Positions 14,801 through 21,511 of a DNA stretch of 25,267 nt are shown here, in pieces. Position numbers and translations under genes: made by a program. Each line of letters starts with the position of its first letter. Within the stretch, counting starts at the first letter, position 1. The DNA comes from Proteiniphilum sp. UBA1403 (GTDB taxonomy: Bacteria > Bacteroidota > Bacteroidia > Bacteroidales > Dysgonomonadaceae), in the NCBI GenBank assembly GCA_002305715.1, contig DBQD01000050.1, positions 1 to 25,267 on the forward strand, read 5' to 3'. The notes below the pieces were generated by a model, which was not told the DNA's origin, ran no database searches, and saw nothing but the letters and a program-made list of their open reading frames with translations.

Positions 14801-15643
14801 TCAGATTTCTGAAAGCATCTGGTCTAATTTATCCAAAGCATTATGGTAGCTTTCTTCCTCCGTTTTTGTAAGTTTCAAGTCAGTCAGGATAGTCAGATCA
14901 TCAGATTCTGTTTTGGACTTTTCTTCTGACATTAACGGTGCAGTAGATTGTAAGTCTACAGATTTTATATTGTCAGATAGTATATGAATTCTTTTCAGTT
15001 CATTAAGATATTCGGTTACTTTTTCAAGTATAGACTCTGCCTGAAGTCTGTTTTGACTATTAGCAATACGAGCTTCTGGAGTATCATCATCTGTAAGGTA
15101 TAACCCAAGGAATTTTCTCTTGCGACCTTCGAATTTATCATTTCCTAGATAGATGATATTGGATCCGAAGTTGCAGTCAAGGAAAAGCGATAGACGATTA
15201 TCCTTTATCTTCCTATGTCCTATGTGAATAGAAATTGTATTGATGTTGTTGATTACGCATTTTGAAGCGTTCACCATCAAAAGTTCAGAAACGGTACTTG
15301 AAGATTTGGCCAGCGAACTAGGCAATTCAATAGGTTCGTCCTTTGATTTCTTTACAATTGGCTGTAGACCATTTTTCTTCAAGGCATCAAGCTCTGCCTT
15401 TTTCTTTTCCAAAATCTCCCTTGCTAACTCCATAGTTCTCTCATTAGCCAATTTGTCTTCAGGGGAATTTTCTGGAATTAAATAAAGACCAAGATGCTCT
15501 CTCACTCTTTCACCACGCTGCTCGTTTGATAGGTATTCAACATTACCGTTGTAATAGTCAAGTATCAACGAGAAACGGCCTCCTTGAAGTGGCTTCTTTC
15601 GTAGCTTGACAGTGAAGCGATATGTTCTTACCTTGTCATTCAT
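14801..15643 (-). CDS. Protein of two tandem integrase-type Arm DNA-binding domains, no recombinase domain
   Basis: The 280-aa protein contains the same domain twice: residues about 10-88 and 137-217. Each copy has R-F/L-S-L-I/F-L-D, then an insertion, then (H/F)LGLYL, a D/E-N/D-S/T-P-E segment and an AN...LAREILEKKKAEL-type helix. This is the pattern of the N-terminal Arm-binding domain of Bacteroidota tyrosine integrases, whose full proteins read 'SLYLDYY...LKLYL...TPEER..N'. The SAM-like core-binding domain and the catalytic R-H-R-Y domain are absent; the gene ends with an acidic helical tail. It is therefore likely a stand-alone DNA-binding protein, perhaps an accessory or regulator of recombination at arm-type sites. 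It has its own TACCTTTG promoter box and is divergent from the zinc-ribbon gene. The domain call is from pattern memory. Confidence 0.65.
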   Translation of the reverse strand: MNDKVRTYRFTVKLRKKPLQGGRFSLILDYYNGNVEYLSNEQRGERVREHLGLYLIPENSPEDKLANERTMELAREILEKKKAELDALKKNGLQPIVKKSKDEPIELPSSLAKSSSTVSELLMVNASKCVINNINTISIHIGHRKIKDNRLSLFLDCNFGSNIIYLGNDKFEGRKRKFLGLYLTDDDTPEARIANSQNRLQAESILEKVTEYLNELKRIHILSDNIKSVDLQSTAPLMSEEKSKTESDDLTILTDLKLTKTEEESYHNALDKLDQMLSEI

Positions 15644-15669
15644 AAACGGTGAATCATCTAAATTCTCCT

Positions 15670-15677
15670 CAAAGGTA
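15670..15677 (-). promoter_or_regulatory. -7 box for the double-Arm gene
   Basis: On the minus strand TACCTTTG matches TAnnTTTG and lies 26 bp before the ATG at 15643, giving a short leader. The same 8-mer serves the divergent gene (15784-15791). No clear TTTG -33 element was seen. Confidence 0.6.
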
Positions 15678-15783
15678 ACGATAATCCTTCATATAGTCGA
15701 TTTTAGTGATGCTTTTTCTTTGAGTTTAGCCAATATTGAACAATTAATGCCCTTAAAAATGATAATGTTAGCAGCTTTGTTTG

Positions 15784-15791
15784 TACCTTTG
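15784..15791 (+). promoter_or_regulatory. -7 box for the zinc-ribbon gene
   Basis: TACCTTTG, identical to the box on the opposite strand for the double-Arm gene, lies 31 bp before the ATG at 15823. The -33 region is weak. Confidence 0.6.
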
Positions 15792-15822
15792 CTGTAAATA
15801 AGGATTTATAATACTTGATAAC

Positions 15823-16344
15823 ATGGCTGTTCAAACACGTATTGTAGATGTATATCGGAAACCTTCCAAGTGCCCAGTTTGCGGTGAGTCTGTTGTAGAT
15901 ATAATCTACGGCACAGGTGATATGAGTGAAATTGAGTTCTTCTTCGAATATAGAAGACCTGGTATCATGGGTGGAGATAATATACCTCGTCGTCCACCTA
16001 TTTGGGCATGTTCTTGTGGATGCAAGCGGTTCCGTAAGATCAATCCTGATGGAAGTGACGCAGAAGTGAAGGTGAAGATGCTTAAAAGTATCAAGCCTGC
16101 ACCTGCCAGTGTCATTACATGGGAAACCTCACTTGTTGAAAGAGTTCTTGAAACAGGAGTTGGTGTCATAAACCACTATCAGGTAAAAGTCACGACTGAA
16201 CTAGGTGAAAAGGTTAAACTGAAAATTTCAGCCGTGAATGGAGAAGATGCAGAAGACTCTGCCATCGGTCTAGTTGAGAAAGGAGCATTAGGATTGAAAG
16301 GAAGAAAGTGCATTTCTGTTGCTGTTTTCGATGTCGCTAAATAA
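15823..16344 (+). CDS. Zinc-ribbon-like hypothetical protein, 173 aa
   Basis: The N-terminal third has a likely split zinc ribbon: CPVCG (C17, C20) and, about 43 residues later, CSCGCKRF (C63, C65, C67). Between them lies an acidic and aromatic insert (EIEFFFEYRRPGIMGGDN). The C-terminal 100 residues (SVITWETSLVERVLETGVGVINHYQVKV...) look like a small beta domain. No known enzyme motif is recognised. The gene is divergent from the double-Arm gene, shares an identical -7 box with it, and lies 67 bp upstream of an HU gene in the same direction. The grouping suggests DNA metabolism of a mobile element, but the function is unknown. Confidence 0.7.
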   Translation: MAVQTRIVDVYRKPSKCPVCGESVVDIIYGTGDMSEIEFFFEYRRPGIMGGDNIPRRPPIWACSCGCKRFRKINPDGSDAEVKVKMLKSIKPAPASVITWETSLVERVLETGVGVINHYQVKVTTELGEKVKLKISAVNGEDAEDSAIGLVEKGALGLKGRKCISVAVFDVAK

Positions 16345-16365
16345 AATTGTTTGGAATTAAAGCAT

Positions 16366-16373
16366 TACTTTTG
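16366..16373 (+). promoter_or_regulatory. -7 box for the HU gene
   Basis: TACTTTTG fits TAnnTTTG, 38 bp before the ATG at 16412. A TTTG at 16350-16353 lies 12 nt upstream, closer than the usual -33 spacing. HU therefore probably has its own promoter besides any read-through from the zinc-ribbon gene. Confidence 0.6.
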
Positions 16374-16411
16374 CAGTCCTTTTTGAATTTCATAGAATAA
16401 GATAGAGAACT

Positions 16412-16684
16412 ATGACAAAAGCAGAAATTGTCAGCGAAATCGCTGCAAAGACAGGTTTGGAGAAACAAGTTGTATTGACTGTGGTTGAAAGTATGATGGA
16501 TACCATCAAGACTTCCATGATTAACGGAAATGATGTGTTTCTTCGTGGATTCGGTAGCTTCATCATCAAGCATAGAGCTGAAAAGACCGCAAGAAACATC
16601 TCAAAAAATACAACCATTATAATCCCTGCTCATAATATTCCGGCATTCAAACCTGCTAAGGAGTTTATGGAGAAAGTTAAGTAA
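16412..16684 (+). CDS. HU/IHF-family DNA-bending protein
   Basis: The 90-aa product has the full HU fold: N-terminal helices MTKAEIVSEIAAKTGLEKQ and VVLTVVESMMDTIKTSM, the beta turn GNDVFLRGFGSF, a variable DNA-embracing arm (KTARNISKNTTIIIPAHNIPAF) and the C-terminal KPAKEFMEKV helix. Such proteins bend DNA as dimers and assist recombination, replication and transcription. Lying beside an Arm-domain protein and a RecD2-type helicase, it plausibly serves the mobile element as well as the chromosome. A terminator follows at 16746-16789. Confidence 0.95.
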   Translation: MTKAEIVSEIAAKTGLEKQVVLTVVESMMDTIKTSMINGNDVFLRGFGSFIIKHRAEKTARNISKNTTIIIPAHNIPAFKPAKEFMEKVK

Positions 16685-16745
16685 GGTTTATATAACTATA
16701 TAATTATATAAAATCATAAGTACATAGTGATTTACAATTGAAAAG

Positions 16746-16789
16746 CAAGAGGTTGATTCTGTTTTATATGGAACCAACCTCTTGTTTTT
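16746..16789 (+). terminator. Terminator between HU and the helicase gene
   Basis: A perfect 10-bp stem (CAAGAGGTTG at 16746-16755 with CAACCTCTTG at 16775-16784) has a loop that can pair further (TTC/GAA), and it is followed by TTTTTA. An A run before the left arm lets it also serve the convergent minus-strand helicase gene, which ends at 16798. Confidence 0.9.
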
Positions 16790-16797
16790 AGTGCTAT

Positions 16798-19014
16798 TTA
16801 TTGCTTGTTGTATTCAACGATAGGCTCAGCAGCTATCATATATTCTGACTCCTGTGATATTGAGTAGACCTTATGCTCTTTTTGTTCTGGAGATGGGTTC
16901 AGCCTTTCCTTGAGTTTGGTGTTCCGCTTCAGAACAGACATGTTGCGGATAGCAAACGAAAGAGCTTTCTTAGTGCCCAATAAAACGCATATCTTCTTGG
17001 CTCTTGTGATACCTGTATAGATAAGATTGCGTTGAAGCATTACATAGTGAGTCATCAGGACTGGCATAACTACAATCGGATACTCCGAACCTTGGGATTT
17101 ATGGATAGTGGTTGCATATGCCAAGGTCAGCTCATCCAGTTCCGAAACCTCATATTCCACAAGCTTTCCGTCAAAATCTACCTGTAGAGTACGGTCTTCC
17201 ATGCTGACTTGCGACACATATCCAAGGTCTCCATTGAAAACTTCCTTATCGTAGTTGTTACGTAATTGCATTACACGGTCGTTGAGCTTGAATGAGTAAC
17301 CTCCACGATTCAATGCCAATTGTGAGGGATTCAAAGCAGCTTGAAGAGATATATTCAGGTTGGATGCACCAACGACCCCTCTCTGCATAGGAGTAAGCAC
17401 TTGAATATTTCTGATAGGTTGTTTGTATGCCTTGGGAAGTCTTTCCTTGACCAACTTGACAATATTCTCGGCTACCATTTCTGGCTCTTCCATCTGCATG
17501 AAGAAGAAATCTGTTTCTTTTCCATTGCTGGTATCAGGAAAGTGTCCTTGATTGATGGCATGGGCACTCATGACGATTCGGCTCGATTGGGCTTGTCTAA
17601 AGATTCGTGTCAGACGGATAACGGGAATTCGTTCGCTATCGATGATATCACGCAGAACGTTTCCTGCACCTACACTCGGGAGCTGGTCAATATCTCCAAC
17701 TAGTATCAAACGCATAGATGTAGGGATGGCTTTCATCAGATTGTTCATCAGAACGATGTCAATCATAGAGCATTCGTCCACAATGAGAGCATCACCTTCA
17801 AGAGGATTTTCATCATTGCGTTTATAACCATCTTTCGGATTGTACTCCAGTAGTCGGTGAATGGTTTTTGCTTCCATACCTGTTGCTTCGCTCATTCGTT
17901 TAGATGCTCTACCTGTAGGAGCTGCAAGGAGAATCCTTAATCCTATGTTCTTGAGTGCAGCGATGATTCCTTGAGTTGTGGTAGTCTTACCAGTACCAGG
18001 ACCACCGGTCAATACCATGACTTTTGAATCAACAGCTTGTTTTATTGCTTGAATCTGAACTTCGTCATATTCAATACCAGTAGATTTTGATATTTCCTCG
18101 ATATTGAGTGGCTTGGCAAAGAGGTTTGCGGTATTGTTCTCAAGCAAGGCAAGGAGGCGATTGGCTGTACCAACTTCGGCATAATAGAAAGGAGGCAGGT
18201 AAATGGCTTCTCCGTCTGTCTTAAGTTCTTCTGCTTGAACCATCTCTGCCATCGCATTACGGATAGGTTCTTCATCGGCTTGAAGAAGTTCTTTCGCTGA
18301 TTTAATCAGCTGCTCTTCTTCAGCATATACATGTCCTTCGTCTGCCAATTCGCTCAATGTGTAGTTGATGCCACTCTTGCATCTTCTTGGATCATTGTTC
18401 TCATAACCCATTTTGTTGGCAATGCCGTCAGCAGTCTTGAAACCGATTCCCCAAATATCATCTGCCAACCTATAGGGGTTTCCTTTCACGGTATCTATGC
18501 TATCTTTACCATACTGGCGATAGATCTTGGCTGCATAGGCTGTACTTACTCCATAGCCTTGCAGGAACAGCATTACGTTCTTGATGTCCTTTTGCTTCTC
18601 CCAACTCTCCTGAATCTTTTCGACTCTTTTCTTTCCGATGCCTGGAACTTCATAGAGCCTTTGAATGTCGGTCTCAATAATCTCAATGGTATCCAATCCG
18701 AACTTCGAGACGATGAGCTGGGCGTATTTTGGGCCGATACCTTTTACCAGTCCGCTACCCAAATATTTCTCGATGCCATATAATGTGGCAGGCATAACCT
18801 CTTCCCATGTTTGTGCAACGAACTGACTTCCGTATCGTTTGTCAACTTTCCATTCGCCCTCGCAAAGCAGAACGCTTCCAACAGGAATTTCCAACAAATT
18901 ACCTACAAGAGTAACAAGGTCAGAGTAATCCTTTACCTTGACCTTCATTACCGAGTATCCGTTTTCAGGATTCTGATAGGTAATTCGTTCTACTACGCAT
19001 CGAAGTTTCTGCAT
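16798..19014 (-). CDS. recD2: RecD2-type ATP-dependent DNA helicase (SF1B)
   Basis: This helicase has 738 residues from the ATG at 19014. The open frame extends to a TTG at 19056, but a TATCTTTG -7 box lies within that extension, so the ATG is the start; it also gives the family's usual MxKLxxxVERITY beginning. Domains in order: an OB-like N-terminal domain (to about 80); helix-hairpin-helix segments (GIGPKYAQLIV, VPGIGKKRVEKI, GIGFKTADGIA); the RecA-like helicase core with Walker A GGPGTGKT (337-344) and Walker B VDECSM (about 412-417); and a C-terminal UvrD-like part with YATTIHKSQGSEY and YTGITRAKK. It is a 5'-3' DNA helicase, in cells without RecBC linked to repair. Copies also occur on Bacteroidota mobile elements, and this one sits next to HU and the Arm protein. 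Confidence 0.93.
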   Translation of the reverse strand: MQKLRCVVERITYQNPENGYSVMKVKVKDYSDLVTLVGNLLEIPVGSVLLCEGEWKVDKRYGSQFVAQTWEEVMPATLYGIEKYLGSGLVKGIGPKYAQLIVSKFGLDTIEIIETDIQRLYEVPGIGKKRVEKIQESWEKQKDIKNVMLFLQGYGVSTAYAAKIYRQYGKDSIDTVKGNPYRLADDIWGIGFKTADGIANKMGYENNDPRRCKSGINYTLSELADEGHVYAEEEQLIKSAKELLQADEEPIRNAMAEMVQAEELKTDGEAIYLPPFYYAEVGTANRLLALLENNTANLFAKPLNIEEISKSTGIEYDEVQIQAIKQAVDSKVMVLTGGPGTGKTTTTQGIIAALKNIGLRILLAAPTGRASKRMSEATGMEAKTIHRLLEYNPKDGYKRNDENPLEGDALIVDECSMIDIVLMNNLMKAIPTSMRLILVGDIDQLPSVGAGNVLRDIIDSERIPVIRLTRIFRQAQSSRIVMSAHAINQGHFPDTSNGKETDFFFMQMEEPEMVAENIVKLVKERLPKAYKQPIRNIQVLTPMQRGVVGASNLNISLQAALNPSQLALNRGGYSFKLNDRVMQLRNNYDKEVFNGDLGYVSQVSMEDRTLQVDFDGKLVEYEVSELDELTLAYATTIHKSQGSEYPIVVMPVLMTHYVMLQRNLIYTGITRAKKICVLLGTKKALSFAIRNMSVLKRNTKLKERLNPSPEQKEHKVYSISQESEYMIAAEPIVEYNKQ

Positions 19015-19043
19015 CTCTCTTCTATTCTTATCAAAAACGTTTG

Positions 19044-19051
19044 CAAAGATA
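19044..19051 (-). promoter_or_regulatory. -7 box for the helicase gene
   Basis: On the minus strand TATCTTTG lies 29 bp before the ATG at 19014, and a purine-rich AGAAGAGAG precedes that ATG. This fixes the helicase start and rules out the upstream TTG. The -33 element is not evident. Confidence 0.6.
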
Positions 19052-19111
19052 CTCAATTAACGTCAGGACAGCGTCTTGTTGAGTCTGAAAACTTTTGTAG
19101 TTGAATGCTTT

Positions 19112-19285
19112 TTATGCAAACAGACCTTGTGGATGAGTTTCGGTTGCAAATGTAGAACCAATGTCTTTCTTCTTTTCAAGGTCAGGTCTTCGATTTATCT
19201 TAAAATCTCCACTCTTCAAGTAGTATTTCTCATAAAACCTTGCTGAAGATCCATTGCTCCATTTTAAGCAACTGAAATCATTCCT
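19112..19285 (-). pseudogene. Coding-like fragment without a start codon
   Basis: A 57-codon frame, bounded upstream by TGA (19286-19288) and ended by TAA (19112-19114), translates to very protein-like sequence (CLKWSNGSSARFYEKYYLKS, then FKINRRPDLEKKKDIGS and ATETHPQGLFA). No ATG or GTG occurs in it, and the only TTG is at codon 23. It most likely is the 3' remnant of a gene that lay upstream of the helicase, cut at its 5' end. The family is not recognised. The rest of 19015-19343 holds only the helicase promoter and AT-rich sequence. Confidence 0.5.
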
Positions 19286-19343
19286 TCAGGTCAGTTGATG
19301 ACTAAAATGAGGGATAAGTAAAAACTTAAAAATACCACGAATT

Positions 19344-19520
19344 ATGTACAGCAATGAAAATGAAACGACCTTGATAGGCAGTAGTTGCACACTGCTCTAT
19401 CCTTACAAAGGTTACTCGGAGGGAGAAATTATAGATGACTATGGTCTTGAGTTGCTTGTTAGGCTAACTAATGGCAAAGAGTTATCTGTATATAAAGATG
19501 AACTTATTATTAACGATTAA
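19344..19520 (+). CDS. Small hypothetical protein, 58 aa
   Basis: An ATG at 19344 opens a frame to TAA at 19518-19520. The peptide (MYSNENETTLIGSSCTLLYP ... GYSEGEIIDDYGLELLVRLT ... LSVYKDELIIND) alternates strand-forming segments and acidic turns and looks like a small SH3-like beta barrel. It ends 11 bp before the next gene on the same strand, so the two probably form a pair. No family is recognised. It is short enough to be missed by length-filtered gene calling. Confidence 0.6.
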   Translation: MYSNENETTLIGSSCTLLYPYKGYSEGEIIDDYGLELLVRLTNGKELSVYKDELIIND

Positions 19521-19531
19521 GCGATAGTATT

Positions 19532-19855
19532 ATGAAGAATGAAATGTCAATCTATGATAGCGTCAAGGCTATCAAGCATAGAGAACAGAATGAATTGGCT
19601 GAAGCCTTAAGGCAATATGGTAAAATGGTGAATGATGGCTATGAATATCACTTTGAGGGTGATTGTCCAATTATCGGAGCATATAGCTATGATGAACCTT
19701 GTGATGTGGTCATACTTGCAGCTAAGGTCGATACTGATGGTTATTTGACCCTAATCGGTGATGAAAAGAATGACAGAGGAAATCCACACGAAATTGAACC
19801 TGACGATGTGTTCGCAGGTCATTTGGACTATGTAACATCAGAAATCACTGAATAG
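19532..19855 (+). CDS. Hypothetical 107-aa acidic protein
   Basis: The ATG at 19532 gives MKNEMSIYDSVKAIKHREQ, a helical start, followed by a strongly acidic beta-rich part (DCPIIGAYSYDEPCDVVILAAKVD, split at SYDEP) and an EPDDVFAGHLDYV tail. Small acidic proteins of this type are common on Bacteroidota integrative elements, but I cannot name a family. It follows the 58-aa gene by 11 bp and is ended by a hairpin (19865-19896) facing the convergent DUF1294 gene. Confidence 0.65.
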   Translation: MKNEMSIYDSVKAIKHREQNELAEALRQYGKMVNDGYEYHFEGDCPIIGAYSYDEPCDVVILAAKVDTDGYLTLIGDEKNDRGNPHEIEPDDVFAGHLDYVTSEITE

Positions 19856-19864
19856 CAAAAGAAG

Positions 19865-19896
19865 AGCCTATATCATTCGCTGGAGTGATATAGGCT
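19865..19896. terminator. Bidirectional hairpin between convergent genes
   Basis: An 11-bp perfect stem (AGCCTATATCA at 19865-19875 with its complement at 19886-19896) extends by a G-U and two further pairs to a 4-nt loop. It lies between the plus-strand gene ending at 19855 and the minus-strand gene ending at 19904. T-rich sequence (CTTCTTTTGC) follows on the minus strand; the plus-strand tail is poor in T. Confidence 0.7.
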
Positions 19897-19903
19897 TGCT
19901 TCC

Positions 19904-20164
19904 TTACATCAAGTAGAGACATAATCCCACTTGTAATGCCAGTATAATCGGAATACCGTATTTGAACTTCTTATGCAGCGTCTTATGATGCCATACTTTT
20001 ATACCCAACCAAGCTCCAATGCTTCCGCCTATAATGGCGAATAGGAGCAAGGTGGCTTCAGGAATACGCCATTTCCCTTTTTTAGCTTTCAGTTTGTCTA
20101 TGCCATATACCAGAAATGTAATGACATTGATAAGAGCCAAATAATATAGGATATAGATTCCCAT
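19904..20164 (-). CDS. DUF1294 family small membrane protein
   Basis: The 86-aa product has three hydrophobic helices and the DUF1294 landmarks VYGIDKLKAKKGKWRIPEA (split at YGIDK and WRIPEA), LLLFAIIGGSIGAWLG and HHKTLHKKF. It is an inner-membrane protein of unknown function. Its ATG overlaps the TAA of the flavin reductase gene by one base (TAATG, 20162-20166), so it is translationally coupled as the last gene of a truncated operon. Confidence 0.88.
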   Translation of the reverse strand: MGIYILYYLALINVITFLVYGIDKLKAKKGKWRIPEATLLLFAIIGGSIGAWLGIKVWHHKTLHKKFKYGIPIILALQVGLCLYLM

Positions 20165-20727
20165 TATTTCAATTGTTTGCCATCAGCAAACGCATTGCCT
20201 ACACGTTCTCCCATTACCAGATAACCATGATGAACAGGCTCATAGGTAATAAGTTGCATCTTTTCTACATCAGGTTTGCCATCCTCAGCCAGATAGTTCT
20301 CATCGACAAGGATGTTGACGATTTCGGCTATAATATTGTAGCCATCTTCGGTCTCATCTATCTTGCGGAGAATACGACATTCCAAGGTCATAGGGAAGTC
20401 AGTGAATACAGGTGCGTTCACGTTTTCAGCCTTAATGGCATTCCAACCAGTCTTCTGTATCTTCTGAGGGTCGTTTTTTGCACTTACGATGCCTACGAAG
20501 TCAGATGCCACCATTGTCTCTTTGGTAGCAAAAGCAACGGTAAACTCATCGCATCGTGCAAGATTCTCTGTTGTAGCATGAGAACCCATGCAAATCATGA
20601 TTTCCTTTGCATCCCATTGCCCTCCCCATGCTGCGTTCATGGCATTGGGAGTTCCGTCACTATTGTATGTACCGATAATCAGTACCGGTTGTGGGAGTAC
20701 CCACGGTTTTTGTCCAAAGCTTTTCAT
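20164..20727 (-). CDS. Flavin reductase family protein (FMN-binding split barrel)
   Basis: This 187-aa cytosolic flavoprotein begins MKSFGQKPWVLPQPVLIIGT, then has NAMNAAWGGQWDAKEIMICM, a TTENLARCDEFTVAF segment, DFVGIVSAKNDPQKI and a C-terminal YLVMGERVGNAF. This is the pattern of the flavin reductase-like split-barrel family found in anaerobes, which binds FMN; its redox partner cannot be told. Both ends are coupled by TAATG overlaps: to the DUF169 remnant upstream (20725-20729) and to DUF1294 downstream. Because the first gene of the operon is broken at about 21060, the native promoter is gone and expression of this gene is uncertain. Confidence 0.92.
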   Translation of the reverse strand: MKSFGQKPWVLPQPVLIIGTYNSDGTPNAMNAAWGGQWDAKEIMICMGSHATTENLARCDEFTVAFATKETMVASDFVGIVSAKNDPQKIQKTGWNAIKAENVNAPVFTDFPMTLECRILRKIDETEDGYNIIAEIVNILVDENYLAEDGKPDVEKMQLITYEPVHHGYLVMGERVGNAFADGKQLK

Positions 20728-21059
20728 TATTTAATCTTGTTTATTCGTTTCTTGACTATGGTGAATGCCTTTTGAAATAAGGCTGAATCATTCATAGTTT
20801 CCATCATTCTCTTGAATCTACACATTGGAATGGTGAATGTCAGTTCATTCTCGGGAACAAGAGGACGTGCTGATGGGTCAAACATGCCAAGAAAACATCT
20901 GTTACCATTTTTGCGATTTTCGTTGATAGCAAACGTCACAATGGCGGCACAGCCAGAAGCGAACTGAGTTGTTACGGCATCTGATGAGTTATTGTCAAAG
21001 AAAGCCCATGTACAAAGACCTGAAAGAATGTCTGGTGTAGCAAAGAATAGTATGGCTTC
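20727..21059 (-). pseudogene. DUF169 protein, 5'-truncated (C-terminal ~110 residues)
   Basis: The C-terminal part of a DUF169 protein is intact: FFATPDILSGLCTWAFFDNN, FASGCAAIVTF, ENRKNGNRCFLGMFDPSARP (split), VPENELTFTIPM and a KAFTIVKKRI tail ending at TAA 20727-20729. Full members are roughly twice as long; the N-terminal half is missing. Upstream of about residue EAILFF the frame runs on, antisense, through a polyferredoxin gene, so a 319-codon open frame exists (to 21686) but is a chimera. The stop overlaps the flavin reductase start (TAATG), showing it was the first or an upstream gene of that operon. Confidence 0.8.
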
Positions 21060-21440
21060 TGCAATTACGACTGCACCATTTGTGGGGAGGTGTGCCCTAC
21101 CGGCGCCATCCTTCCATTGACCAAAGAGGAGAAGAACCACACCCAGATGGGACAGGTACAGTTCATCATCGAGAACTGCATTGTATACTACGATGAAACA
21201 AGCTGCGGTGCCTGCTCCGAACACTGTCCCACACAGGCGGTACACATGGTTCCCTACAAGGGAGCGCTCACCATCCCCGAGATCAGGCCTGAGATATGTG
21301 TTGGTTGTGGCGGATGTGAGTACGTCTGCCCGGCTATTCCCTTTAAGGCGATTTACGTGGAAGGAATTGCGACACAGAACAGAATAGAGCTGGAAAGAGA
21401 GGAGGTTGATGAAGTGGTGATTGATGATTTCGGTTTCTGA
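21060..21440 (+). pseudogene. 4Fe-4S polyferredoxin, 5'-truncated
   Basis: The frame opens just after a stop at 21048-21050 and reads as ferredoxin from CNYDCTICGEVCPTGAI (21060 on). Further cysteine sets follow: CGACSEHCPTQAV with a preceding ENC, and ICVGCGGCEYVCPAIPFKAI, each with the C-x2-C-x2/3-C-x3-CP pattern of a [4Fe-4S] site. It ends VVIDDFGF. This looks like the C-terminal third of a larger membrane-linked polyferredoxin (NapH-like) of Bacteroidota. The N-terminal part is lost at the junction with the DUF169 remnant. A GTG at 21090 could start a shorter product, but that would cut into the first cluster, so I treat it as broken. Confidence 0.75.
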
Positions 21441-21511
21441 TCTGACTTTTTGCACGCATTGCGCCCTGTTTATGAAATTTTGACTATATTCGCATTCAAT
21501 AAGAGTGGCGC

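Noticed and set aside
14652..14849. 65-codon plus-strand open frame
   Set aside because: It overlaps the 3' end of the double-Arm gene on the other strand and has low-complexity hydrophobic content with no convincing leader; treated as chance.
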